From: Sphingomonas sp. JUb134
Lineage (GTDB): Bacteria > Pseudomonadota > Alphaproteobacteria > Sphingomonadales > Sphingomonadaceae
Assembly (NCBI RefSeq): GCF_004341505.2
Contig: NZ_SLYP02000001.1
Location: forward strand, 2,256,501 to 2,320,500
DNA length: 64,000 nucleotides
Direction: 5' to 3'
The first letter of the stretch is position 1; each line of letters begins with the position of its first letter. The notes beneath the pieces were generated by a model. The model saw nothing but the letters and a program-made list of their open reading frames with translations, searched no databases and was not told the origin of the DNA. Position numbers and translations under genes: made by a program. Below, piece by piece: positions 49,177 to 57,694 of this stretch.

Positions 49177-50613
49177 ATGACCCGTACCTACATTGCCGCG
49201 GCGGTCGCTACCGCCTTGATCGTGACGCCGACGCTTCCTGCCTCGGCACAGACAGCCCGCACCATCTCCCGGTCCGACAAGGCTCAGGGTGCGCAGGCCC
49301 ATCCCCAGCTGCTGTCGGAGTTCGGCGGCGCCTATACAGGGCCTCAGGCGGCGTTCGTCGAACGGGTCGGCAAGCGGGTGGCCGTTCAGTCCGGGCTCTC
49401 GAACGCGCAGGGCGACTTCACGGTGACCCTGCTCGACTCGCCGGTCGAGAACGCGTTCGCGATCCCCGGTGGCTATGTCTATGTCACGCGCCAGTTGCTG
49501 GCGTTGATGAACAGCGAGGCGGAACTCGCTGCGGTGCTCGGCCACGAGGTCGGGCATGTCGCCGCACGCCATTCGAACAAGCGCAACACGCGGGCGACCC
49601 TGGGCGGGCTTCTGTCCGCGGGAGTAGGCTGGCTCACCGGAAGCGACGTTCTCGGGCGCATCGCCAGCACTGGGACGCAGCTCTACACCCTGGGGTTCAG
49701 CCGCTCGCAGGAATATGAGGCGGACGGCTTGGGGGTCCGCTACGCCACCGCCGCAGGCTATGACCCTTATGGTATGTCCGCGATGCTTCGCCAGCTGAAC
49801 GATGACCAGACGCTCGCCGCGCGGATCGAGGGGCGGCAGGCCGATGCGGTGCCGACCTGGGCGAGCACCCATCCGAACGGCGAAGATCGTGTCGCCCGAG
49901 CCCGCCAGCTTGCGCAGCAGATGCGCGCCGCACCCGCTTCGAACGTTCAGGACACCGCGTTCCTGCGAATGCTCGATGGACTTCCCTATGACGACAATCC
50001 GGCACAGGGGATCATCGACGGCCAGACCTTCCGCCATCCGCAGCTGCGGCTGCAGTTTACCGCCCCGGCAGGCTACAAGATCGACAACGGCACCGATGCG
50101 GTGACAGTGGCGGGAACCGGTGGACAAGCGCAGTTCCGGGCCGCGGCCGCCACCAGCGACCTGCCCGGCTTCGTGCGAGCGCGCCTGGGGGAACTTGGCG
50201 CTCGGAATACGTCCGGTGTCGAACTGCGGACCAGTGAGGTGAACGGGCTTCAGACGGTGCAGGGCACCGTCTCCGCCACTAGCAACGGCCGTGCGGTGGA
50301 TGCGACGGTCGTTGCGTATCGCTTTCCGTCGGCGACCTACTACTTCCTCGTGGTGACGCCCTCGGGCAATCGCCTGGGGTCCTTTGCGAGCATGGTGTCC
50401 AGCGTTGCGCAACTGTCGCCGCAGGCAGCCGCCGCGATCAAGGGGAAGCGGATCCGCATCGTGACGGTGAAAGCCGGCGACACCATCGACAGCCTCGCGC
50501 GCAAGATGGCCTATCCGAGCTACCAGCGGGAGCGGTTCGTGACCCTCAACGGTCTTGAGGACACGCCCACGCTCACGCCCGGCCGGCTGGTCAAGCTGGT
50601 GGTCGCCGGCTGA
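49177..50613 (+). CDS. M48 zinc metalloprotease with LysM-like C-terminal domain
   Basis: Exported protease of 478 residues, BepA/YfgC-like in its catalytic part. The signal peptide is TRTYIAAAVATALIVTPTL, cleaved near ASAQ. The peptidase M48 domain has AFAIPGGYVYVTRQLL, the zinc motif LGHEVGHVAARHSNKR (HEXXH), and the third ligand in RSQEYEADGLGVRYATAAGY. Then come TWASTHPNGEDRVARARQLA and a beta-rich domain. The last 50 residues (RIVTVKAGDTIDSLARKM, ending TPTLTPGRLVKLVV) look like LysM. The ATG at 49177 follows GGAGA. A role in outer-membrane quality control is inferred from the family. Confidence 0.87.
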   Translation: MTRTYIAAAVATALIVTPTLPASAQTARTISRSDKAQGAQAHPQLLSEFGGAYTGPQAAFVERVGKRVAVQSGLSNAQGDFTVTLLDSPVENAFAIPGGYVYVTRQLLALMNSEAELAAVLGHEVGHVAARHSNKRNTRATLGGLLSAGVGWLTGSDVLGRIASTGTQLYTLGFSRSQEYEADGLGVRYATAAGYDPYGMSAMLRQLNDDQTLAARIEGRQADAVPTWASTHPNGEDRVARARQLAQQMRAAPASNVQDTAFLRMLDGLPYDDNPAQGIIDGQTFRHPQLRLQFTAPAGYKIDNGTDAVTVAGTGGQAQFRAAAATSDLPGFVRARLGELGARNTSGVELRTSEVNGLQTVQGTVSATSNGRAVDATVVAYRFPSATYYFLVVTPSGNRLGSFASMVSSVAQLSPQAAAAIKGKRIRIVTVKAGDTIDSLARKMAYPSYQRERFVTLNGLEDTPTLTPGRLVKLVVAG

Positions 50614-50616
50614 GCT

Positions 50617-53600
50617 TCAGGCGACGGCCGCCAGTCGCTTCGAATCCGCCGCGCGCAGATTGGCGGAGGTGATCCCCGGCAGGCGCTCGACATGGCTGGT
50701 GAGCTCCCCGTCGAGCAGATAGTCGCGCCCCAGCAGCAGATGCGCCGTGGTCTCGCCGGCTGCGGCGACTTCGGCCCAAACCTCGCCGCGCGCACCCCGA
50801 TGCCCGGCCAACAGGGTCGCCAGCGCCGGGAGCGCCGTGGCGTCCTCGACCTTGAGTTCGAGGGTCAGTCGAACGCTGTTTGCCAGCGCCTCGAACGGCT
50901 TCACTGCCTTCACGGTCACGCGCGCGCTTTCGTCTCCGGGACGACGATCGAGTTCGAGCGTCATGAGCCCGCACCCGCCGAGCTTGCTGGCTTCCTCCAG
51001 CGCATCGGCGGCGGCATCCTCGAAGCAGGTGGCGATGCACTGGCCGCTCGCGTCCGACAGGGTCGCCATCATGTACCGTTTGCCGCGCGCGGACGTACGC
51101 CAGCGCGCATCCTCGACCAATGCGGCGACCGTAGCCCCCGAACGACCGCCCTCCGGCACCGGCGTGTCGGCGAGCGCCGCGATGCTGCGCGCGCCATGGA
51201 CCTTCGCGAGATGCGCATAGCGGTCGAGCGGATGGGCAGAGAAGTAGAAGCCGAACGCCTCGCGCTCTGCCGAGATCGCCTGCGTCATCGACCAGTGCGC
51301 ATCCGGCAGTCGGATCGCCGGCTCGGCCGCGCCGCCGCCGATGCCGAAGAGGCCGCCTTGGCCGCTCAGCTTGTTCTCCTGCGTCCGCGCCGCGACCCCC
51401 AGGACGATCTCGGCAGCGCCTGCCACCGCGGCACGATCGGGCACGATGCTGTCGAAGGCACCGGCGGAAGCGAGCGTTTCCAGCTGCCGCTTGTTGAGCA
51501 GCCGCGGGTCGGCGCGATGGGCGAAGTCGTCCAGCGTCTTGAAAGAACCGTTTGCGCGGCGCTCCTCGACCAGAAGCTCCATCGCCCGCTCGCCCACGCC
51601 TTTGAGCGCTGCGAGGGCATAGCGAACCGCCAGCCCGTCGCCGTGCGGCTGCACGTCGAACTCCGCCTCGCTCGCATTGAGGTCGGGCCCCAGGCAGACG
51701 ATGCCAAGCCGCTTCATGTCGTCGACAAAGATGGCGAGCTTGTCGGTCTGCGCCATGTCGAAGCACATCGACGCGGCGAAGAACTCGTGCGGGTAATGCG
51801 CCTTCAGCCAAGCAGTCTGGTAGGCGAGCAGCGCATAGGCCGCCGCGTGCGATTTGTTGAAGCCATAGCCGGCGAACTTGTCGATCAAGTCGAACAGCTC
51901 GTTGGCCTTCGCCTCGGGGATGTTGTTCACCTTGGCGCAGCCCTCGACGAAGATCGAGCGCTGCGCGTCCATCTCCGCCTGCACCTTCTTGCCCATCGCG
52001 CGGCGCAGCATGTCGGCGCCGCCCAGGCTGTAGCCGGCCAGGATCTGAGCGGCCTGCATCACCTGTTCCTGATAGACGAAGATCCCGTAGGTCTCCTTCA
52101 GGATCGGCTCGAGCAGGTCGTGCGGATAGACGATTTCCTCGCGACCCGCCTTGCGCGCGCCGAAGCTGGGGATGTTGTCCATCGGACCCGGCCGATAGAG
52201 CGACACGAGCGCGATGATGTCGCCGAAGTTGGTCGGCCGCACGGCAGTCAGCGTGCGGCGCATGCCTTCCGATTCCAGCTGGAACACGCCGACCGTTTCA
52301 CCGCGCTGGAGGAGTGCATAGACGCCCTCGTCATCCCAGGGCAGGCTGTCCAGGTCGACGGTGACCCCGCGCTTGGCGAGCAGCTGCACGCCCTTCTTCA
52401 GAACCGACAGCGTCTTCAGGCCGAGGAAGTCGAACTTCACCAGCCCCGCCCCCTCGACATATTTCATGTCGAACTGCGTGACCGGCATGTCGGAGCGGGG
52501 GTCGCGGTACAGCGGCACCAACTCGGCCAGCGGCCGGTCCCCGATCACCACGCCGGCGGCGTGGGTGGAGCTGTGGCGTGGCAGGCCCTCAAGCCGCATC
52601 GCGAGGTCGAGCAGGCGGCGGACATCGTCCTCCCGCTCATATTGGTGCGCAAGCTCGCTGACGCCGTTGATCGCGCGTTCGAGCGTCCACGGATCGGTCG
52701 GATGGTTCGGGACCAGCTTGGCGAGTCGATCGACCTGGCCATAGCTCATCTGCAGCACGCGGCCCGTGTCCTTCAACACCGCGCGCGCCTTCAGCTTACC
52801 GAAGGTGATGATCTGCGCCACCTGATCGCGGCCGTACTTGCCCTGGACGTAGCGGATCACCTCGCCACGCCGGGTTTCGCAGAAGTCGATGTCGAAGTCG
52901 GGCATCGACACGCGTTCCGGGTTGAGGAAGCGTTCGAACAGCAAGCCGAGCTTGATGGGATCGAGGTCGGTGATGGTGAGCGCCCAGGCGACGGCGGAGC
53001 CTGCGCCCGAACCACGGCCCGGGCCTACGGGAATGTCGTGGTCCTTGGCCCATTTGATGAAGTCGGCAACGATCAGGAAGTAGCCGGGGAAGCCCATCTG
53101 GATGATGATGCCGACCTCGAACTCCAGACGTTCGAAATACTCCGGGAAGCGCGCACGCAAGGCGGGTTCGTCGAGCTCCGTCCCTTCCCCGTCTTCCAGT
53201 TCCACGATCTTGCGAAGCCGCGCCACGAGCCCGGCGAAGGCGTCTTCGCGCAGCCGCGTCGCTTCGCCTTCGCGATCACCGGCAAGGCTGGGGAGGATCG
53301 GCTTGCGCTTCGGGGCAGCCACGGCGCAGCGCTGCGCCACCACCAGCGTGTTCGCGATCGCCTCCGGCAGGTCCTCGAACAGGGCCCGCATCGTGTCCGC
53401 CGGCTTCATCCAGAGATCGGGAGAACTCCGCTGGCGGTCCTCGCTCGCGACATAGCTGGAACTCGCGATGCAGAGCATCGCGTCGTGCGCCTCGTGGAAA
53501 TCGGGATCGGCGAAGCAACAGGGGTTGGTGGCGACCAGCGGCAAGTTGCGGTCATACGCCAGATCGAGCAGCGCCGCCTCTGCGCGTTGCTCGATCTCCT

Positions 53601-54132
53601 CGTTCCGCCGGCACAGCTCCACATAGAGCCGGCCGGGGAACAGCGCCTCGAGCTTGTCCGCATAGGCAAAGGCCGCTGCCTCCTGCCCCTCCGAGAAGAG
53701 ACGGGCGAGCGCCCCCTCGCCGCCCGCGGTCAACGCCAGCAGGCCATCAGTGCACCCTTCAAGCGCCGAGAGTGGCACATGCGCCGGGATCTCGACCGGG
53801 CGATCGAGATGCGCCTTCGACACCAGCGCGCAGAGGTTTTCGTAGCCGCGCATGTCCTGCGCATAGAGTGCCAGCCAGTCGAGCGGCGGCTCCACCCCCT
53901 CCGGCACCGGGCGCGCAACGCTGAGAAGGGTGCCGATGATCGGCTGCACGCCCTCGGCCTTGCAGGCGTCCGAGAACGCCATCGCCGCGTAGAGGCCGTT
54001 ACGATCGCTCAGGGCAATCGCGGGAAACCCGAGCTTGGCAGCCTTCTTCGCGATCACCTTGGGATCGATCGCGCCTTCGAGCATGGTGAAGGAGGAAAAG
54101 GTGCGAAGTGGTACGAACCCGGAATGCGGCAT
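50617..54132 (-). CDS. dnaE: DNA polymerase III alpha subunit
   Basis: Replicative polymerase, 1171 residues, DnaE1 type. The N-terminal PHP domain begins FVPLRTFSSFTMLEGAIDPK. The palm has the catalytic acidic motif SMPDFDIDFCETRRGEVIRY, with PGRGSGAGSAVAWALTITDL before it and FGKLKARAVLKDTGRVLQMS after. Fingers and thumb include RHSSTHAAGVVIGDRPLAEL, VSLYRPGPMDN, AGYGFNKSHAAAYALLAYQT and VGERAMELLVEERRANG. A C-terminal OB-fold and tau-binding region ends it. It converges on the M48 gene with a 3-base gap and stands alone on its strand. Confidence 0.98.
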   Translation of the reverse strand: MPHSGFVPLRTFSSFTMLEGAIDPKVIAKKAAKLGFPAIALSDRNGLYAAMAFSDACKAEGVQPIIGTLLSVARPVPEGVEPPLDWLALYAQDMRGYENLCALVSKAHLDRPVEIPAHVPLSALEGCTDGLLALTAGGEGALARLFSEGQEAAAFAYADKLEALFPGRLYVELCRRNEEIEQRAEAALLDLAYDRNLPLVATNPCCFADPDFHEAHDAMLCIASSSYVASEDRQRSSPDLWMKPADTMRALFEDLPEAIANTLVVAQRCAVAAPKRKPILPSLAGDREGEATRLREDAFAGLVARLRKIVELEDGEGTELDEPALRARFPEYFERLEFEVGIIIQMGFPGYFLIVADFIKWAKDHDIPVGPGRGSGAGSAVAWALTITDLDPIKLGLLFERFLNPERVSMPDFDIDFCETRRGEVIRYVQGKYGRDQVAQIITFGKLKARAVLKDTGRVLQMSYGQVDRLAKLVPNHPTDPWTLERAINGVSELAHQYEREDDVRRLLDLAMRLEGLPRHSSTHAAGVVIGDRPLAELVPLYRDPRSDMPVTQFDMKYVEGAGLVKFDFLGLKTLSVLKKGVQLLAKRGVTVDLDSLPWDDEGVYALLQRGETVGVFQLESEGMRRTLTAVRPTNFGDIIALVSLYRPGPMDNIPSFGARKAGREEIVYPHDLLEPILKETYGIFVYQEQVMQAAQILAGYSLGGADMLRRAMGKKVQAEMDAQRSIFVEGCAKVNNIPEAKANELFDLIDKFAGYGFNKSHAAAYALLAYQTAWLKAHYPHEFFAASMCFDMAQTDKLAIFVDDMKRLGIVCLGPDLNASEAEFDVQPHGDGLAVRYALAALKGVGERAMELLVEERRANGSFKTLDDFAHRADPRLLNKRQLETLASAGAFDSIVPDRAAVAGAAEIVLGVAARTQENKLSGQGGLFGIGGGAAEPAIRLPDAHWSMTQAISAEREAFGFYFSAHPLDRYAHLAKVHGARSIAALADTPVPEGGRSGATVAALVEDARWRTSARGKRYMMATLSDASGQCIATCFEDAAADALEEASKLGGCGLMTLELDRRPGDESARVTVKAVKPFEALANSVRLTLELKVEDATALPALATLLAGHRGARGEVWAEVAAAGETTAHLLLGRDYLLDGELTSHVERLPGITSANLRAADSKRLAAVA

Positions 54133-54234
54133 GCCCGACGCCTAGCCCAGATCGCGTGATTCTTCCAGCGCGCCGACCGGTGGAACGTCCGCTACGACCC
54201 GCCGTTCTGGTCCGAACCGAACGGGAGTTGCGCG

Positions 54235-54819
54235 ATGGCCGATTTTCGAACTTCCCCCCAGGATCCGTTTACCGCCTTTCCCGGGACAGGCGCCGGGTGG
54301 GGCTGGATCCTCCTCTATGGGATCGCCTCTGCCATTCTAGGGCTGCTCGCCTTCGCCTGGCCCTTCTCCGCCACCGTCGCGGTCACGATCGTGGTCGGAA
54401 GCTTCTTCCTGATCTCCGGCGTCCTCGCGATCATTGCAGGCTTCGCGGGGAGAGGACATGACGTCCGCGGCTATTCGATCGCCTACGGCATCCTTTCGGT
54501 CATCGTGGGCCTGATGCTGATGTTCCGGCCCGTGGCCGGCGCGATCTCCCTGACCCTGCTAGTCGCGATCTGGCTTGCGGTGCGCGGGCTGATGGAAATC
54601 CGCTGGGGCCTGAAGCTGCGCCGGCTCCGTGGGCTGATGCTGGTCCTCGGCGCGGTCAATCTGGTGCTGGCCATCCTGATCCTGGCGACCGTGCCGTTCT
54701 CGGCACTGACGCTGCCCGGCTACATCCTCGGCTTCAGCTTCCTGCTCGGCGGCATCACGGCGATCGCGAGCGCGATCAGCCACCGGGCGGGAGCACCCGC
54801 CTTCGACGTACCCCGCTGA
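54235..54819 (+). CDS. HdeD-family (DUF308) membrane protein
   Basis: Six-helix inner-membrane protein of 194 residues, similar to HdeD, which is linked to acid resistance in E. coli. Hydrophobic segments: WGWILLYGIASAILGLLAFA, VTIVVGSFFLISGVLAIIAG, IAYGILSVIVGLMLMF, LTLLVAIWLAVRGLMEI, GLMLVLGAVNLVLAILIL, and GYILGFSFLLGGITAIASAI. A GGGAG site lies 8 bases before the ATG. It diverges from dnaE and converges on gpx with a 4-base gap. An acid-stress role is family-based only. Confidence 0.85.
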   Translation: MADFRTSPQDPFTAFPGTGAGWGWILLYGIASAILGLLAFAWPFSATVAVTIVVGSFFLISGVLAIIAGFAGRGHDVRGYSIAYGILSVIVGLMLMFRPVAGAISLTLLVAIWLAVRGLMEIRWGLKLRRLRGLMLVLGAVNLVLAILILATVPFSALTLPGYILGFSFLLGGITAIASAISHRAGAPAFDVPR

Positions 54820-54823
54820 ACGA

Positions 54824-55309
54824 TCAGGCGCCGAGCAGGCGCTCGATATCGGCGGCGATCGCCTCTGGCTTAGTGGTGGGAGCATAGCGCGCCACCACCT
54901 TGCCGGAGCGATCCACCAGGAACTTGGTGAAGTTCCACTTGATCGACTTGCTGCCAAGCAAGCCGGGAGCCTCGGCCGCAAGAGTGCGGAAAAGCGGTGC
55001 TGCATTCTCCCCGTTGACGTCAATCTTCGCGTACAAGGGGAAGGTGACATCATAGGTCAGCGAGCAGAAGCTCGCGATTTCGGCAGCGTCCCCGGGCTCC
55101 TGGGCGCCAAACTGGTTGCAGGGGAACCCCAGCACCGAAAAGCCCTGGTGGGCATACCGCCGCTGGAGCGCCTCGAGCCCCTCGTACTGCGGCGTGAAAC
55201 CGCACTTCGACGCAACGTTGACGATCAGCAGGACCTCGCCTGCATGGTCAACAAGCGTGCCGACACTGCCGTCCGAACGCGTGACGGGAAGATCGGTGAT
55301 CGTCGTCAT
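54824..55309 (-). CDS. Glutathione peroxidase family (thiol peroxidase) protein
   Basis: Reduces hydroperoxides with thiol donors. The ATG at 55309 gives 161 residues, normal for bacterial Gpx; the open frame upstream overlaps lolD. The peroxidatic Cys lies in [20 protein letters not shown]. The signature [19 protein letters not shown] contains the second Cys and the Gln. The Trp of the catalytic tetrad lies in [18 protein letters not shown]. The selenocysteine position is Cys, as usual in bacteria. It follows lolD by 13 bases on the same strand. Confidence 0.94.
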   Translation of the reverse strand: MTTITDLPVTRSDGSVGTLVDHAGEVLLIVNVASKCGFTPQYEGLEALQRRYAHQGFSVLGFPCNQFGAQEPGDAAEIASFCSLTYDVTFPLYAKIDVNGENAAPLFRTLAAEAPGLLGSKSIKWNFTKFLVDRSGKVVARYAPTTKPEAIAADIERLLGA

Positions 55310-55322
55310 CGGCGGCTCCTGC

Positions 55323-55997
55323 TCAGTCCAACTTGCCTTCGTGCAGGCGCACGACACGATCCATACGCTGGGCGAGGCGCTCGTTGTGGGTGGCGATCAG
55401 CGCCGCGGACCCCTCATGGCGCACCAGGCGCAGGAACTCGGCCAGGACCACATCGGCCGTCGCCTCGTCCAGGTTGCCGGTAGGCTCGTCAGCGAGCACC
55501 AGCGCCGGCTGCGTGGCCAAGGCACGCGCCACCGCCACCCGCTGCTGTTCGCCGCCGGACAACTGGCTGGGGCGATGCCCAAGTCGATGGCCAAGCCCCA
55601 ATGCCGTCAGCAGCGCCTGGGCGCGTGCCTCGGCGTTCGGCCGATCACTTCCCGCGATCAACTGCGGCAGCACGACGTTCTCCACCGCGTTGAAGTCCGG
55701 CAGCAGGTGGTGGAACTGGTAGATGAAGCCCAGCCGCTCCCGCCGCATCGCCGTGCGTCCGGCGCTGTCCAGGCGCGCCGCCTCGACGCCGGCAATCCGG
55801 ATCGATCCTTCGAACCCGCCTTCGAGCAGCCCTACCGCCTGGAGCAGGGTCGACTTGCCGGAACCCGACGGGCCGAGGAGGGCGACGATCTCGCCGGGCT
55901 GGACCAGCAGGTCGACGCCACGCAGCACGTGGATCGTCTGTTCGCCCTGGGTGAAGCTGCGGCGCAGCTCCTGGGTCTGCAGGACGGGATCAGTCAT
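55323..55997 (-). CDS. lolD: Lipoprotein-releasing ABC transporter ATP-binding protein
   Basis: ATPase of the LolCDE complex that extracts lipoproteins from the inner membrane. It has 224 residues. Walker A is [20 protein letters not shown], the Q-loop region is [20 protein letters not shown] with the Lol-typical FHHLLP, the ABC signature is [17 protein letters not shown], and Walker B is [20 protein letters not shown], with H in LIATHNERL. Its start overlaps the 3' end of the permease gene by 8 bases, so the two are co-expressed. A LolA partner is not in the window. Confidence 0.94.
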   Translation of the reverse strand: MTDPVLQTQELRRSFTQGEQTIHVLRGVDLLVQPGEIVALLGPSGSGKSTLLQAVGLLEGGFEGSIRIAGVEAARLDSAGRTAMRRERLGFIYQFHHLLPDFNAVENVVLPQLIAGSDRPNAEARAQALLTALGLGHRLGHRPSQLSGGEQQRVAVARALATQPALVLADEPTGNLDEATADVVLAEFLRLVRHEGSAALIATHNERLAQRMDRVVRLHEGKLD

Positions 55998-57240
55998 AAC
56001 GGAGCACCTGCACGGGATCGGTGTTGGCGGCCTTCAGGGCCGGATACAGCGTGGCGAGGAAGGCCAACAGCAGCGCGACGACGGAGATGGCGGTGATTTC
56101 CACCGGGTCGACCTTCGACGGCAGCGTGGTCAGGAAGCGGACGGTCGGGTCCCAGATGTTCTGGCCCGTCACGAGCCCGATGAACCCGACCACGCTCTGG
56201 CGGAAGTGGAGGAACACGAAGCCCAGCACGAGCCCTGCCCCGACGCCGAGCGCCCCGACGGTCGTGCCGACCGTCATGAAGATCCGCAGCAGGCTCGCCC
56301 TGCTTGCCCCCATCGTCCGCAGGATCGCGATGTCCCGCGTCTTGGCGCGCACCAGCATGATCAGCGAGGACAGGATGTTGAACACGGCCACCAGGATGAT
56401 GATCGACAGAACGGTGAAGGTGACGATGCGGTCGACCGCGAGCGCCTCGAACAGCTGCGAGTTAAGCTGACGCCAGTCGACCAGTCGTCCGCGCGCACCC
56501 ACCTTGTCGGCCAGGGGCGCCAGGATGCGCTCGACGCGATCGGCATCGTTGGTGTTGATCTCGACCATGTTCACGCCGTCGCCGAGCATCAGCAGGGTCT
56601 GCGCATCCTCCATTGGCATGATGACGAACGCCTTGTCATAGTCGTAGACGCCGACCTCCACGATCGCTCCGACCCGATAGCTCACCATCCGGAGCGCGGT
56701 GCCGAAGGGCGTCGCCGGGCCTTGCGGGTTGATGATCGAGATGTCGCTCCCCACCGACGCGCCCAGGGACTCCGCCAGGCGCGACCCGATCGCAACGGTT
56801 CCGCTGTTGGGCACGAGCGAAGTGAGCGAGCCGGCCTTCACATTGTCACGGATCGTGGGATTGCCCAGGATGTCCGGCACCTCCATGCCGCGCACCAGCA
56901 CGAAATCGGACCTGCCTTCCAGCGTCGCGAACAACGGCTGCTCGATCAGCGGGGTTGCCGAAGTCACGCCGGGCGTCTTGCGCGCGTCGTCCAGAACCTG
57001 CCGCCAGTCCCGCAGCACGCCGTTGTAGCCTTGCACCACCGCGTGGCCGTTCAATCCCACGATCTTGTCGAACAGCTCCGCACGGAAGCCGTTCATGACG
57101 CTCATCACGATCACCAGAGCGGCGACGCCCAGCATCACGGCGATCAGGCTGATCCCGGCGACGAGGGCGATGAACGCCTCTCCCCTTCCGGGCAGGAGGT
57201 AGCGTCGGGCGATCATGCGCTCGTAGCTGGACAGGAGCAT
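55990..57240 (-). CDS. Lipoprotein-releasing ABC transporter permease LolC/LolE
   Basis: Inner-membrane permease of the Lol system, 416 residues from the ATG at 57240 (an ATG a few codons later is possible). The N-terminus [20 protein letters not shown] precedes TM1 ([20 protein letters not shown], then [16 protein letters not shown], the MacB/LolC hallmark). A periplasmic domain of about 230 residues follows. TM2 is [20 protein letters not shown], and TM3-4 lie at [15 protein letters not shown] and [21 protein letters not shown] single permease gene here suggests a LolF-like homodimer, as in many alphaproteobacteria, but a second copy elsewhere cannot be excluded. Confidence 0.9.
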   Translation of the reverse strand: MLLSSYERMIARRYLLPGRGEAFIALVAGISLIAVMLGVAALVIVMSVMNGFRAELFDKIVGLNGHAVVQGYNGVLRDWRQVLDDARKTPGVTSATPLIEQPLFATLEGRSDFVLVRGMEVPDILGNPTIRDNVKAGSLTSLVPNSGTVAIGSRLAESLGASVGSDISIINPQGPATPFGTALRMVSYRVGAIVEVGVYDYDKAFVIMPMEDAQTLLMLGDGVNMVEINTNDADRVERILAPLADKVGARGRLVDWRQLNSQLFEALAVDRIVTFTVLSIIILVAVFNILSSLIMLVRAKTRDIAILRTMGASRASLLRIFMTVGTTVGALGVGAGLVLGFVFLHFRQSVVGFIGLVTGQNIWDPTVRFLTTLPSKVDPVEITAISVVALLLAFLATLYPALKAANTDPVQVLRYD

Positions 57241-57354
57241 CGGCTGGGCAGGTCTCGCAAGAGAAACAGATGAGCACGCCTGTAAGTGGCGTGGCGGAGA
57301 GAGGCAATCTGCCCTGTTGCCGAATGAACACACGGTTAAGCGATTCTCTTAGGA

Positions 57355-57560
57355 GAGCGGCGGAGGCTGGTGACAAGGTCCGGCGCGCGACGTAGCAAGT
57401 CCCCACGAAACGCAGGCAAACAGGCCGTGGTTCGGGGAGGCTTTCAAGCCCCGCTGTCCTTAAGGGGAAGCAGCGCGCGGGCAGGAAGCTGACAAGGGGG
57501 CTGACGAGCGATCGTCACGCAGGCGCTCGGATCGGAAACGGTCCGAGCGTTTGTCATTTT
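57355..57560 (+). ncRNA. Candidate structured small RNA with intrinsic terminator
   Basis: This is most of the one long gene-free stretch of the window (57241-57691). It contains successive hairpins: CGCTG...CAGCG around 57453-57474, the 6-bp TGACGA/TCGTCA stem with a GCGA tetraloop at 57502-57517, and a possible long-range pairing of the CGCGCG segments near 57384 and 57474. It ends in a strong Rho-independent terminator at 57524-57560. The octamer TGACAAGG occurs twice (57371 and 57490). No + strand gene lies upstream. The 5' end is a guess. I find no tmRNA, RNase P, SRP or clear 6S signature. Confidence 0.5.
57524..57560 (+). terminator. Strong intrinsic terminator upstream of the hsp20 promoter
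   Basis: CGCTCGGATCG, GAAA tetraloop, CGGTCCGAGCG (11 pairs including one wobble), followed by TTTGTCATTTT. It works only on the + strand, where the only candidate transcript is the structured region before it, because lolC/E runs leftward away from it. It would also insulate the following heat-shock promoter. Confidence 0.85.
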
Positions 57561-57575
57561 GCCTCTTGGCGATCC

Positions 57576-57603
57576 CTTGAAAGACCATGCCGCTTCACCA
57601 AAT
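57576..57603 (+). promoter_or_regulatory. Sigma-32-type heat-shock promoter of hsp20
   Basis: A CTTGAAA -35 element (57576-57582), a 15-base spacer and CCAAAT (57598-57603) resemble the RpoH consensus in its -35 element and roughly in its C-rich -10. The implied start of transcription, about 57610, falls exactly at the first hairpin of the thermosensor leader. Confidence 0.65.
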
Positions 57604-57609
57604 CCCTTG

Positions 57610-57694
57610 ATGAGCGATGCCTTCGGGGTCGCTCGGGAGCCGGGCAGATGCCGGCATCCCAGACAAGCAACTTGCTCATTGGAGGATTTGCATG
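57610..57694 (+). promoter_or_regulatory. ROSE-type RNA thermometer in the hsp20 leader
   Basis: Three hairpins are visible: 57612-57634 (GAGCGA/TCGCTC with an inner UUCG tetraloop), 57639-57655 (GCCGG/CCGGC), and 57667-57691. In the third, CTTGCTC-ATTG-GAGGAT pairs the UUGCU anti-Shine-Dalgarno motif with AGGAU. It contains the expected G-G opposition (57674/57685), a U-U opposition and a bulged C. An outer GCAA/TTGC closes it one base before the ATG at 57692. This is the known ROSE layout: melting at high temperature exposes GGAGG. Confidence 0.82.

Noticed and set aside
50692..54159. An open frame of more than 1100 codons on the + strand across dnaE
   Set aside because: It lies fully antisense to a clear dnaE, has the Arg/Val/His/Gln/Glu-rich composition produced by reading GC-rich codons backwards, and has no recognisable domain.
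57452..57475. GGGGAAGCAGCG as part of an SRP (4.5S) RNA core
   Set aside because: AAGCAGC matches the 3' side of the SRP domain IV, but the required 5' side (UCAGG) and GGAA loop are absent.
57606..57634. A second CTTGATG sequence as another heat-shock -35 element
   Set aside because: It has no suitable -10 at normal spacing and lies within the predicted thermosensor leader.
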